The notes: generated by a model not told the origin, from the sequence alone. Positions 1-8,613 are shown, counted from the first letter of the stretch. The stretch is DNA of 27,141 nt from JANNMJ01 sp031397815 (GCA_031397815.1 JANNMJ010000021.1:1-27141); one strand, 5' to 3'. A program made the numbers and translations.

Positions 1-147
1 CCCGGGGTTGCCTTCGGCAACCCCGGGCTTCTGGGATGAAACCCCTTCGGGGTATTTTGAATGGTTGATTATGCCGTGAGATGGGTACCCCGAAGGGGTT
101 TTATCATAGAAGCCCGGGGTTGATTTCTTTGAAATCTACCCCGGGCT
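1..147. repeat. Three-hairpin palindromic intergenic element, copy A
   Basis: Three inverted repeats lie in a row. Hairpin 1 pairs 1-12 with 16-27 (12 bp, perfect, loop TTC) and may be cut by the window edge. Inverted repeat 2 pairs 35-54 with 86-105 (20 bp, one mismatch); each arm is itself a small hairpin of the form ACCCC-TTC-GGGGT. Hairpin 3 pairs 111-127 with 131-147 (AGCCCGGGGTTGATTTC against its complement, one internal T-T mismatch, loop TTT). The same layout recurs at 12428-12575, where hairpin 3 has the same arms and the same mismatch but loop GCA. The element is non-coding and lies downstream of the minus-strand gene that ends at 416. A REP/BIME-like mobile repeat is my inference; no transposase is in the window. 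Confidence 0.75.
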
Positions 148-207
148 TGCGCGGGACGCGCGTTGCGGACATGAAACCCGCGTGGCCAGCTCTGTCCTTA
201 ACATGAC

Positions 208-317
208 GTCAATACAGCGAATCAACACCGTCTCTGGGACAGAGCCGGCTACATGGAGATGGCGTCAACAGTCAATATGGCGAATCAACACCGTCTCTGG
301 GACAGAGCCGGCTACAT
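208..317. repeat. Direct repeat, two 47-bp copies 63 bp apart
   Basis: Positions 208-254 and 271-317 are the same sequence with two mismatches; the last 38 bases (217-254 and 280-317) are identical. Each copy holds a small hairpin, CTCTG-GGA-CAGAG, followed by GCCGGCTAC. After copy 2 the GCCGGCTAC motif appears again, giving a short 15-bp tandem. The 63-bp offset is a multiple of three, so a spurious open frame crosses it, but nothing about that frame looks like a protein. Confidence 0.8.
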
Positions 318-337
318 CGGAGCCGGCTACGTCGGCT

Positions 338-381
338 AAAAAACACACACGAGGCTCCCAGCAATTTCTGCTGGGAGCCTC
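338..381 (-). terminator. Rho-independent terminator after the 510-aa T9SS protein
   Basis: A perfect 13-bp stem pairs 351-363 (GAGGCTCCCAGCA) with 369-381 around the loop ATTTC. Read on the minus strand it is followed, after GTGTGTG, by a run of T from the A-run at 338-343. It lies about 35 bp past the stop codon of the minus-strand gene ending at 416. Confidence 0.88.
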
Positions 382-415
382 GCTTAGAGTTGATTGGTTG
401 TAGAGCGTGGTAATG

Positions 416-1948
416 CTATTGCCGCGTCAGGCGGAGGGTGACTTGCTCAGCGCCCTGCCGGACCCGCAGAATGTAGACGCCGACTGGGAGCGTGGTGGTT
501 TCGGGCAGCGCCACCTGCGCGGTGCCGGGCGAAACCGCGACGGTGCGCTGCTGCACGAGGCGCCCGACGGCATCAAACAAGGTCAGCTCGACGGGAACCT
601 CTCCCCCACTGCGGACCTGCAATTGCACGCCGGAACCGTCGAAGGGGTTCGGCCAGGCGGTGGCGGTGAAGTCGGCTTTGCCGGTTACGCGTAACGTGCG
701 GATGGGCGACGATGCCACCGAGCCGTCGTGGTCGACTTGCCGGAGGCGGTAGTACACGAGGTCGGCGCGGTAGGCGAGCAGGCGGGGGTCTCGCAGCTCA
801 TAGGAATGGCGCTGCGTGGAGTTGCCTTGCGCCGTGACCCGTCCGATGGGGCGGAATTCGCGGCCGTTGGTGCTGGCTTCGACCTCGAAATACGCGCTGT
901 TTCGTTCCGAAGCCGTGACCCATTGCAGCAGCGCCGCATCCCCGACGCGGGTGGCATCGAAGGAAAGCAGCTCGACGGGGAGCGGCTCGCTTTCAGCGGC
1001 GACGGTCCATTCCGAGAACTCTTCGGTCGCGACGGTGATGGTGCGCGCCGAGGCGTCTTGGTAGCCGCCGACCCGCTCCCACGGCGCGGCCGGCGTGGCC
1101 CGGCGCCACGGCGCGGCGCTCAGGAGCTGGACGGGCGTGAGGCCGTTGTCGTTTTCGGGAAGCCACGAGAGCGTTAGGTCGGCCGGCTGACCGGGGGCGG
1201 GCTGGTTCTGCGGCGTAATCGTCCAGATGCGGTCGATGCCTTGGAAAGTAGCGTTGTTGGGGTTTTGGCCGAACGTGACGTCGAGCGCACTCAGCCCGGC
1301 CGCCCGGTTCACCACCACATCGCCGAGCGCGTTACTCTGCGGATTGATGACGACGCCGTTCTGAAAATCCACCGCCGACGCGCCGCTCACGGCGGCCCGC
1401 GTCACGCGCAGGTTGCCCTGCACGTACTGGCCGCTGCCCTCGCCGCTGAAGGTGGCGCCGTCGGGCAGCACCACCGCGCTGCCGATTGCAGTCCGCACCA
1501 TCCCGTCGAGAAGCTGCACTTGGCCGCTCACGTTGAGGTCACTCGGCACACGCACGGTATCAGCGGAAGCGATGCCTTTGTTGACGATGAGCTGCCCGAC
1601 GGTGCCGCCATTCACATCCACCGTCTGGTTCGCGGGGCCGGTGAGGCGGAGCGTGCCGGTGTTAGTGGAGGTGGTGGTGCCGAGGTTCGTCACATCGCCC
1701 ACCACTTCCAGATCGCCGACGCCGAGGTTCAGCGTGGAAGTTGCGGCGGCTTGTACGTTGCCGTCAACGCGGGTGGTGCCGTCGGTTTGGAGCGTGCTGC
1801 CCGCCGTTTGCTGGTAGCCGCCGCCGCTGATGGTGAGCAGCGTGCCGGGCGTGGTGGCGATGGTAGCGCCGTTGTTATAGACCGTCTGGGCCGCGGCGGA
1901 GCCGGTGGCCAGCAGCGTCAGCAGTGCCGCAAGAGAGAGGTTTTTCAT
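416..1948 (-). CDS. Secreted protein with T9SS type A C-terminal sorting domain
   Basis: The product is 510 residues from the ATG at 1948; upstream in-frame codons encode no signal, whereas this start gives a clear Sec signal peptide (MKNLSLAALLTLLATGSAAA, cut near AQ). Residues about 25-300 are Gly/Thr/Asn/Val-rich with short beta-strand-like repeats typical of a surface beta-helix or adhesin-like fold. The segment from about 320 (LPVELLSF onward) is a fibronectin-like region common in Cytophagales secreted proteins. The last 80 residues start with a WPNPF motif and have the VGVYILRV pattern of the T9SS sorting domain, which is removed when cargo crosses the outer membrane. The gene begins 65 bp after the giant repeat protein gene and a strong terminator follows, so the two are probably one operon. 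The ligand or substrate is unknown. Confidence 0.85.
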   Translation of the reverse strand: MKNLSLAALLTLLATGSAAAQTVYNNGATIATTPGTLLTISGGGYQQTAGSTLQTDGTTRVDGNVQAAATSTLNLGVGDLEVVGDVTNLGTTTSTNTGTLRLTGPANQTVDVNGGTVGQLIVNKGIASADTVRVPSDLNVSGQVQLLDGMVRTAIGSAVVLPDGATFSGEGSGQYVQGNLRVTRAAVSGASAVDFQNGVVINPQSNALGDVVVNRAAGLSALDVTFGQNPNNATFQGIDRIWTITPQNQPAPGQPADLTLSWLPENDNGLTPVQLLSAAPWRRATPAAPWERVGGYQDASARTITVATEEFSEWTVAAESEPLPVELLSFDATRVGDAALLQWVTASERNSAYFEVEASTNGREFRPIGRVTAQGNSTQRHSYELRDPRLLAYRADLVYYRLRQVDHDGSVASSPIRTLRVTGKADFTATAWPNPFDGSGVQLQVRSGGEVPVELTLFDAVGRLVQQRTVAVSPGTAQVALPETTTLPVGVYILRVRQGAEQVTLRLTRQ

Positions 1949-2013
1949 GGGGAAGAAACCGCAGGGTTGCGCCCCGCCAGCCGCGGTGGGCCGACGGGGC
2001 ACAACCGGGTGCA

Positions 2014-5000
2014 CTAGTTGAGCTGACCGATAGTCCAGTTCACGCCGTCGGAGATGGCGATGATCGTCTTGCCCGCTGCGTTGGCGTTCAGGTTATAGAA
2101 GCTGAAACCGGTCGAGCTGCTGCCGTTAAACAGCTCGCGCGTGCCCGCCGAATAGTTTTCGAGCGTCAGGAAAGCCGTTTGGGTACCGCTGTTGTTGCGG
2201 ATGTAATAGATACGACCGGGGCACGTGGTGGGGTCTGGGAGCGCGTAATCAGCGTTCCCGGCCGTGGGCGCGAGGCCGAGGTACACGGCGTTCGTGCCGC
2301 TCAGGAGCGTCGGGGTGCCGCTGACACCGCCGCCGATGCCGCCACCCACGGCCACGGCCATCGTGCCGTTGACTTGCAGCGTGCTGGTGGGCGCGGGCGT
2401 GGCGGCGCCGATGCTCACGTTGCCGCCGATCATTTGCAGGTCGTTACCGGCCTGTGCGATGGTGGTTGGGGCGGTGAGGGTACCGCCGAGTGCGATGTCG
2501 TTACCGGTTTTGGTAAGGCCGTTGCTGGCCGTAACCACCGGAGCAGCGGGCAGCACCACGCTCGAACCCGATGGGCCGGAGATGCTCAGCGTCGAGCCGA
2601 CGATGCTCAGCGTTTGGTCGTCGGTATCTGTATCGACGGGCACGGCGGCGGTGCCGAGGTTCCCGGCGGCATCGGCCGTCACCATCCGCGTGCCAACGCC
2701 CGCGAGGCCCGCGAGGCGCACCGTCGAGGTGGCGCCTTCTATGTGCAGCGTAGCGGCGGGAGCCGTGGTGCCGATGCCGACGCTCACCGCATCACCGCCG
2801 GTTCCGCCGAGCACCAGCGAGTTATTCTGGCTCACCTTGGCGTTGTAGCCGAGGGCGCCCGCGTTGGTGAGGCCCGGCGCCAACGGCCCGGCTTGGTAAC
2901 CAACGGCCCAGTTGTTCGAGCCGGTTACATTGCCCTGACCGGCCTGAAAGCCCATAAACAGGTTGTTCGAGCCGGTGCTGGCATCGGCGGCTTGCCACCC
3001 GAAGAGGGTGTTGTTGTTGCCGGTGCCCGCGCCGTTCGCCCCAGCCTGGAAACCCACGTACACGTTGTTGTTGCCGTTGTTGGCGCGGCCCGCCTGGAAA
3101 CCCTCGAAGTGGTTATTGTTCCCCGTCGAGTTGTTCCGACCCGCTTCCCAACCCGAGAAATGGTTCTGGTTACCGGTGGTGTTCAGGAAGCCGCTCGTGT
3201 GACCGATGAACTGGTTCGAGCTGGAAACTTGGCTCATAAAGCCCGCCTGAAAACCGATGTAGATGTTCTGGTTACCCGTGCGGTTGTTCAAACCGGCTTG
3301 AAAACCGAACGACAGGTTTTGCAAACCCGACGTGTTCTGCTGACCGCTGCCCCAGCCCACGAACGAGTTCTGGAAACCGGTATTGTTCTGCAAACCGGCT
3401 TGGTAACCGAGGAAGAGGTTGTCGCCGCCGGTGGTGTTGTTCGTACCCGACTGGTAGCCGAGGAACGTGTTGTTGCCGCCGGTGGAGTTCAGGCGACCGC
3501 TTTCGAAGCCTTCGAAGTGGTTGTTCGAGCCGTCTTGGTTGGTGAAGCCGGCGCGGGTTCCGAGGAAGAAGTTGTTGTTACCGTCGCGGTTGTTGTTACC
3601 GCTCTGGAACCCGTAGAAGAGGTTGCCGCTGCCGTGGCGGTTCGTCTGGCCCGACTCGTAACCCACGAACTGGTTGCTCTGGCCGTCGGTGTTCGCCAAG
3701 CCGCTGTGCCAGCCGATGAACAGGTTGTTGTTACCGACCGTGTTGTTGAGGCCCGCCTGCCAGCCGATGAACTGGTTGTTGTTACCCACGGTGTTCGCCT
3801 GACCGCTCTGGTAACCGCTGAAATGGTTCGCCTGACCGTCGGTGTTCGCCTTACCGGCGCTGTTGCCGTCGAAGTGATTGTTGTTGCCGTTGACGTTGGC
3901 CAGACCGGCCTGGAAGCCCACAAAGTGGTTGTTGTTGACGTTAACCCCGGCCCGACCGGCTTGGTAGCCGTTATAGAAGTTGTTGTTGCCGTTCGAGTTG
4001 GAACGACCCGCTTCGTAACCGTCGAACTGGTTGTTGCTGCCGTTCAGGTTCGCGAAGCCCGCCTGATAGCCCGTGAACAGGTTGTTGCTGCCGTTCAGGT
4101 TCGTCCGGCCGCTCTGGTAGCCGCTGAACACGTTGTTGTTGCCGAGGTTGTTCGCCAGCCCCGACTGGTAGCCGATGAACTGATTCCCGACACTCGCCGG
4201 GTTGTTTACGTTACCCGCTTGGTAGCCAATGAAGACGTTATTCCCGGTCGTGTTCTGACCGATGTTCAGCGCACCCGCCGCCGTCACGCCCACCCCAACG
4301 GCCGTCCCGACCGTGCCGCTCGAACCCAGAATGGCGTTGAGCTGGCCGTTGCCGTTGATGCGGAAGTTCGCGGCTTGGTCGACGGCGTTTTGGTTCTGAA
4401 TGAAATCCGCCGGATTCAGCGGAACTGAGGTCGCGAGGTTGCCCGTCGCATCCACCGTCACGTTACGCGTGCCGGTGCCGGTGAGGCCTTCGAGACGAAC
4501 CGTCGAGGTGGTGCCCGCGACGTGCAGCGTCGCCGTCGGCGCCGCCGTGCCGATACCGACGCTCACCGCGTTGGCGCCCGTTCCGCCGAGGACCATCGAG
4601 TTGCTCTGGCTCACCGTGGCTTGGTAGCCGATGGCGGCGGCGTTGGTCAGGGCGCCCGTCGTCGGACCCGCCTGATAACCCAACGCGGTGTTGTTGGTGC
4701 CGCTCGTGTTGTTCAGGCCCGACTGGTAGCCCTGGAAGAAGTTGTTGTTGCCGAAGCTGTTGAGGCCCGACTGGTAGCCCATAAACTGGCTGTTGTTACC
4801 CGCGCCGTTGTTGCGCCCCGCTTCCACCCCAATGAACTGGTTGTTCGACCCCGCGCCGCTGTTGTAAGCCGCGAGGTAGCCCATGAACAGGTTGTTCGAG
4901 CCGGTGGTGATGTTGCCGGTTTGCCAGCCGAAAATCGTGTTGTTGTTGCCGGTGCCCGCGCCGTTCGCACCGGCCTGGAAACCCACGTACACGTTGTTGT

Positions 5001-6708
5001 TGCCGTTGTTAGCGCGGCCCGCCTGGAAGCCTTCGAAGTGGTTGTTATTCCCCGTCGAGTTGTTCCGGCCCGCTTCCCAACCCGAAAAATGGTTCTGGCT
5101 GCCGGTCGTATTCAGGAAACCGCTCGTGAAACCGATGAACTGGTTCGTGCTCGGCGTCTGCTGCATAAAGCCCGCTTGGTAGCCGATGAACAGGTTTTGG
5201 TTACCCGTGCGGTTGTTCAAACCTGCCTGGAAACCGAGCGCAATGTTCTGCAAGCCCGCCGTGTTCTGCTGACCGCTGCCCCAGCCGATGAAGGCGTTCT
5301 GGAAGCCGGTGGTGTTCTGCAAACCGGCTTGGTAGCCGAGGAAGAGGTTGTCGCCGCCGGTGGTGTTGGTGCGGCCCGACTGGTAGCCGAGGAACGTGTT
5401 GTTGGTGCCGGTGGTGTTGCCGCGCCCGCTTTCGTAGCCTTCAAAATGGTTGTTCGAGCCGTCCTGGTTCGTGAAACCAGCCTGCGTCCCCATAAAGAAG
5501 TTGTTGTTGCCGTTGCGGTTGTTGCTGCCGCTCTGGAAACCAACGAACAGGTTGCCGTTCCCGTTGAGGTTCGTCTGGCCCGATTCAAAACCCAGAAACT
5601 CGTTCCCCTGACCGCCCGTGTTCGCCAGCCCGCTGTGCCAGCCGACGAACATATTGTTGTTGCCGTTGAGCGAGTTCAGGCCCGCCTGCCAGCCGATGAA
5701 CAGGTTATTGCTGCCGACGGTGTTCGTGCGGCCCGCCTGATAACCAAGGAATTGGTTGGCGCTACCCACCGTGTTTCCGCGCCCGCTCTCGAAGCCCGAG
5801 AACGTGTTGTTGGCGCCGCCGGTGTTGCTAAAGCCGCTGTTCCAACCCTCGAACTGGTTATTCGAGCCATCGGTATTCGCCTGACCGGCTTGGAAACCGA
5901 TGAATTGGTTGTTGTTGCCGTTGTTGTTGACTAACCCGCTCTGAAAGCCCAAAAACGTGTTGCCGCCGCCGTTGAGGTTGGCGCGCCCGCTTTGGTAGCC
6001 GCTGAACGTGTTGTTATTACCGTTGAGGTTCGTACGCCCGGCTTCATACCCATTGAAGGTGTTGCCGGAACCGTTGAGGTTGGCGCGTCCGCTCTGGAAA
6101 CCCAGAAACACGTTGTTGTTGCCGAGGTTGTTCGCCAGACCCGTCTGGTAGCCCAGAAAGGTGTTCCCGACGCTCGCCGGGTTGTTCACGTTGCCCGCTT
6201 GATAACCGATGAAGACGTTGTTACCGGTCGTGTTCTGACCGATGTTCAGCGCCCCCGCCGCCGTCACCCCCACCCCGACGGCCGTCCCGACGGTGCCGCT
6301 CGACCCCAGAATGGCGTTGAGCTGGCCGTTACCGCTGATACGGAAATCCGCTACCTGATCGGCGGCATTCTGATTCTGAATAAAACCCGTCCCTACACTG
6401 CCCGCGTCCACCAGATACAGCCAATTAGTGCCGACGCCAGTGGCGTAATAGAACCCCACCGGCGAGCCGGTGATGGCATCGGTCTGGAACACCAGCAAGC
6501 CTTGCGGCGGTGCCAGAATAGCGGCGCGCTGGGCCTGCGTCAGGCGCGGCGCCAGAAAGCCCTGATTATTGGTGGGCGACACCAAATCGAGCACCGCCTT
6601 GCCGTCGGGGGTGGTGGTGCCGATGCCCACGCTCTGCGCGCGGGCCGCGAGCGGCGCCAATGCCAGCAGCCCGGAGGCGACCAGCAAGCGAGTAGAAAAC
6701 TGTCGCAT
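2014..6708 (-). CDS. Giant secreted 17-residue-repeat protein (TMF-like surface protein)
   Basis: The product is 1564 residues. Residues 1-25 are a signal peptide ending AARAQ. Residues about 26-103 (SVGIGTTTPDGKAVLDLVSP...) resemble the N-terminal domain of Bacteroidota proteins that databases often label 'TMF family protein'; that label is from memory. Two arrays follow, about residues 158-680 and 820-1280, with consensus G-x-N-N-x-F-x-G-[YFW]-x-[SA]-G-x-x-N-x-x, 31 and 27 units. Each array is preceded by FIQNQNA.DQ..FRI and followed by VSVGIGT.AP.ATLH, so a whole module has been duplicated. The last 280 residues are Gly/Thr/Ala-rich and end GVNWTIGQLN, without a recognisable T9SS sorting domain. 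The 17-residue period with regular Gly, Asn and aromatic positions suggests a beta-solenoid stalk or adhesin (inference). It is probably cotranscribed with the T9SS protein downstream. Confidence 0.8.
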   Translation of the reverse strand: MRQFSTRLLVASGLLALAPLAARAQSVGIGTTTPDGKAVLDLVSPTNNQGFLAPRLTQAQRAAILAPPQGLLVFQTDAITGSPVGFYYATGVGTNWLYLVDAGSVGTGFIQNQNAADQVADFRISGNGQLNAILGSSGTVGTAVGVGVTAAGALNIGQNTTGNNVFIGYQAGNVNNPASVGNTFLGYQTGLANNLGNNNVFLGFQSGRANLNGSGNTFNGYEAGRTNLNGNNNTFSGYQSGRANLNGGGNTFLGFQSGLVNNNGNNNQFIGFQAGQANTDGSNNQFEGWNSGFSNTGGANNTFSGFESGRGNTVGSANQFLGYQAGRTNTVGSNNLFIGWQAGLNSLNGNNNMFVGWHSGLANTGGQGNEFLGFESGQTNLNGNGNLFVGFQSGSNNRNGNNNFFMGTQAGFTNQDGSNNHFEGYESGRGNTTGTNNTFLGYQSGRTNTTGGDNLFLGYQAGLQNTTGFQNAFIGWGSGQQNTAGLQNIALGFQAGLNNRTGNQNLFIGYQAGFMQQTPSTNQFIGFTSGFLNTTGSQNHFSGWEAGRNNSTGNNNHFEGFQAGRANNGNNNVYVGFQAGANGAGTGNNNTIFGWQTGNITTGSNNLFMGYLAAYNSGAGSNNQFIGVEAGRNNGAGNNSQFMGYQSGLNSFGNNNFFQGYQSGLNNTSGTNNTALGYQAGPTTGALTNAAAIGYQATVSQSNSMVLGGTGANAVSVGIGTAAPTATLHVAGTTSTVRLEGLTGTGTRNVTVDATGNLATSVPLNPADFIQNQNAVDQAANFRINGNGQLNAILGSSGTVGTAVGVGVTAAGALNIGQNTTGNNVFIGYQAGNVNNPASVGNQFIGYQSGLANNLGNNNVFSGYQSGRTNLNGSNNLFTGYQAGFANLNGSNNQFDGYEAGRSNSNGNNNFYNGYQAGRAGVNVNNNHFVGFQAGLANVNGNNNHFDGNSAGKANTDGQANHFSGYQSGQANTVGNNNQFIGWQAGLNNTVGNNNLFIGWHSGLANTDGQSNQFVGYESGQTNRHGSGNLFYGFQSGNNNRDGNNNFFLGTRAGFTNQDGSNNHFEGFESGRLNSTGGNNTFLGYQSGTNNTTGGDNLFLGYQAGLQNNTGFQNSFVGWGSGQQNTSGLQNLSFGFQAGLNNRTGNQNIYIGFQAGFMSQVSSSNQFIGHTSGFLNTTGNQNHFSGWEAGRNNSTGNNNHFEGFQAGRANNGNNNVYVGFQAGANGAGTGNNNTLFGWQAADASTGSNNLFMGFQAGQGNVTGSNNWAVGYQAGPLAPGLTNAGALGYNAKVSQNNSLVLGGTGGDAVSVGIGTTAPAATLHIEGATSTVRLAGLAGVGTRMVTADAAGNLGTAAVPVDTDTDDQTLSIVGSTLSISGPSGSSVVLPAAPVVTASNGLTKTGNDIALGGTLTAPTTIAQAGNDLQMIGGNVSIGAATPAPTSTLQVNGTMAVAVGGGIGGGVSGTPTLLSGTNAVYLGLAPTAGNADYALPDPTTCPGRIYYIRNNSGTQTAFLTLENYSAGTRELFNGSSSTGFSFYNLNANAAGKTIIAISDGVNWTIGQLN
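2880..4248 (-). repeat. 51-bp coding repeat array 2 (about 27 units)
   Basis: This is the second array of 17-residue units in the giant repeat protein, read on the minus strand. Nearly every unit is exactly 51 bp; a few gain or lose one or two codons at matching places in both arrays (for example the unit containing ANGAGT). The array edges are approximate. Nucleotide identity with array 1 is very high near its start and again in the units around 3000-3200, and lower in the middle. Confidence 0.85.
4672..6237 (-). repeat. 51-bp coding repeat array 1 (about 31 units)
   Basis: This is the first array of 17-residue units in the giant repeat protein. It has about four more units than array 2; the extra units lie near its C-terminal end (units such as GSNNQFIGVEAGRNNGA). 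Blocks of several consecutive units match array 2 in order, which shows that the arrays descend from one duplicated block and not from independent slippage alone. Confidence 0.85.
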
Positions 6709-6733
6709 ATGGGGAACGAAGGGGTTTTAAGAC

Positions 6734-6751
6734 GGGGCGATACGTCGCCCC
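6734..6751 (-). other. Perfect hairpin in the leader of the giant repeat gene
   Basis: GGGGCGA (6734-6740) pairs with TCGCCCC (6745-6751) around TACG. It lies between the gene ending at 6850 and the start codon at 6708. It could end transcription of the upstream gene or be a 5' leader structure. No good T-run follows, so I do not call it a terminator. Confidence 0.45.
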
Positions 6752-6849
6752 CGGGAATGTGAGAGATGGCAGGAAGAGCGTAAGTGCAAAAGCGCCCGCC
6801 ACCGCGACGGCTGGGGAGAAACCAGTCGGCGTGGGGCGGGACGTACGGG

Positions 6850-8526
6850 TTATTCTAAGCGGAGGCGCGTGCTGCGGCTGAACCCAGCGGCGCCGTCGGC
6901 GTCGAGGCGGAGCAGGTAAAGCCCGGCCGGGTGAATGCCGAACGGGAGCAGCAGCGTGCCGTTATCGGCAGCAGAAGCACCAGCGGCGGTGCCGAGGCGC
7001 TGGTTCCAGACGAGGCGCCCGGTGGCATCGAGCAGACTGGCGCGCAGGCCGGTGCGCGGGGCATTCAGCGGGAGCTGCATGCGGGCGGTGCCGTGCGCGG
7101 GGTTCGGGTACACGGCCAGCGCGGCGGTGCGGCTGTCAGCGTGCAGGCCGAGCGGCACGGCCACGCCGAGCTTCACGACCCAGTAATCAAAGCCGCCGAC
7201 GTTCGGCGTCGTCTTCGCGCCGGTGGCGCCGGAGCTGGAGAAGCCACCGATGAGGTAGCTGCTGTCGCCGGTCTGGACGAGGGTGGTGAGGACTTCATCT
7301 TGCGCGCCGCCGTAGGTGCCGTCCCAGACCTTCACGCCGGCCGAATCGGTCCGGACAATCCAGTAATCGGGGGTGCTGGGGGCGCCGTAGTTGGCGCGGG
7401 TTTTCTCGCCGTTCAGGCCAGAGTTAGACTGGCTGCCGAAGAGGTAGCCGCCGTCGCGGGTCTGAATCATGCTGTTCATACTGTCGTAGCCGTCGCCGCC
7501 ATAGGTTTTATCCCACTGCTTCACCCCGGCCGAATCGAGCTTCACGACCCAGTTATCGAAGTCGCCGCGCACGGCACCGCTCTTCTCCCCCGAGACGCCG
7601 GAGTTCGAGAAGCCGCCCGCCAAGTAGCCGCCGTCGGCGGTGCTGATGAGGCTTGTGAGGTTATCGAAGGCGGCGCCGCCGAGGGTGCGGTCCCAGACCT
7701 TCACCCCGGCCGAATCGAGCTTGATAATCCAGTAATCGTAGCCGCCGCGGTTGGTTTCGGTCTTGTCGCCGGTGGCTTCGGAATAGGAGAAGCCGCCGAT
7801 GACGTAGCTGCCGTCGGCGGTCGCGACGAGGGCGTTGCAGAGGTCGTTATCGACGCCGCCGACGCTGCGGTCCCACTGCATGGTCCCGACGGAATCCATC
7901 TTCACGACCCAGTAATCGAACCCGCCTTGGCCGGGGTCGGTGCGGTCGCCGGAGGCGCCCGAAATCGTTTGCCCTGCTACCACGTAACCACCGTCGGGCG
8001 TGAGCTGAAGGCCGGTGAGCTTATCGTCGCCGCCGCCGCCGAAGGTTTTATCCCACTGCTTCACCCCCGCCGAATCAATCTTGAGAACCCAGTAATCGGT
8101 CCCGCCCTGATTCCCCTGCGACTTCGACCCCGACGCCCCCGAGCTGGACTCGCCCGCCAGAATATACCCGCCGTCCGGCGTCAATTCCAGCCGGTACATC
8201 CGGTCGTCGGAGCCGCCGCCGAAGGTTTTATCCCACTGCTTCACCCCCGCCGAATCAATCTTGACGACCCAATAATCGGCCCCGCCGACGCTTGGCTGGC
8301 TCTTGCTGCCCGACACGCCCGAATTCGATTGCCCGCCGAGAATGTACCCGCCATCCGGAGTGGCGCGCATCAGGTGGAGCCGGTCTTCGGCGTTGCCGCC
8401 GAAGGTTTTATCCCATATTTGGTCGGGCGGCATCGCGGTTTGCGCGGCGGCACGCCCCCCAAGGCCCAGCATTGCGAGAAGCAGGGCGGTGCGCAGGGTA
8501 TTTGAAAACGTAAACGATGAAGGCAT
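6850..8526 (-). CDS. T9SS-secreted protein with seven propeller-like repeats
   Basis: The product is 558 residues from the ATG at 8526, which gives a signal peptide ending GRAAAQ. The longer frame to 8613 would start inside the terminator of the preceding gene, so it is rejected. Seven repeats of about 60 residues follow, each built as W-D-[KR]-T-[FY]-G-G, then DGGY-hydrophobic-GG-S-[NS]-SG, then DYW[VI]VK-[IL]-DSAGVK. Seven such beta-rich units suggest a seven-bladed beta-propeller (inference from count and period). The last 85 residues, from VYPNPAHG, are a T9SS type A sorting domain ending RSTRLRLE, so the protein is probably exported and surface-attached or released. It sits between the glucanase and the giant repeat protein on the same strand. 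A ligand or enzymatic activity cannot be seen. Confidence 0.83.
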   Translation of the reverse strand: MPSSFTFSNTLRTALLLAMLGLGGRAAAQTAMPPDQIWDKTFGGNAEDRLHLMRATPDGGYILGGQSNSGVSGSKSQPSVGGADYWVVKIDSAGVKQWDKTFGGGSDDRMYRLELTPDGGYILAGESSSGASGSKSQGNQGGTDYWVLKIDSAGVKQWDKTFGGGGDDKLTGLQLTPDGGYVVAGQTISGASGDRTDPGQGGFDYWVVKMDSVGTMQWDRSVGGVDNDLCNALVATADGSYVIGGFSYSEATGDKTETNRGGYDYWIIKLDSAGVKVWDRTLGGAAFDNLTSLISTADGGYLAGGFSNSGVSGEKSGAVRGDFDNWVVKLDSAGVKQWDKTYGGDGYDSMNSMIQTRDGGYLFGSQSNSGLNGEKTRANYGAPSTPDYWIVRTDSAGVKVWDGTYGGAQDEVLTTLVQTGDSSYLIGGFSSSGATGAKTTPNVGGFDYWVVKLGVAVPLGLHADSRTAALAVYPNPAHGTARMQLPLNAPRTGLRASLLDATGRLVWNQRLGTAAGASAADNGTLLLPFGIHPAGLYLLRLDADGAAGFSRSTRLRLE

Positions 8527-8613
8527 CAGGTGAAGGAAACGGGAGATGAATGGGAGAGGAATCGGGGGAATCGGAAGGCAAAAACTCAGGAAGGAACGGG
8601 CAAGGCGAAGCAT

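Noticed and set aside
1..155. CRISPR array
   Set aside because: The repeats are palindromic hairpins of different sequence, without evenly spaced identical repeats and unique spacers, and no cas gene is present.
182..403. Small plus-strand frame over the 63-bp duplication
   Set aside because: It encodes only the translated duplication and runs through the terminator stem of the minus-strand gene.
1924..4428. Long plus-strand open frames opposite the giant repeat protein (834 and 470 codons)
   Set aside because: They mirror the 51-bp repeat of the real minus-strand gene and have no signal peptide or recognisable domain. The minus-strand frame has a signal peptide and regular repeats.
6792..6841. 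Terminator after the propeller protein gene
   Set aside because: A GC-rich imperfect hairpin is possible and a TTTT follows on the minus strand, but too many mismatches are needed to call it.
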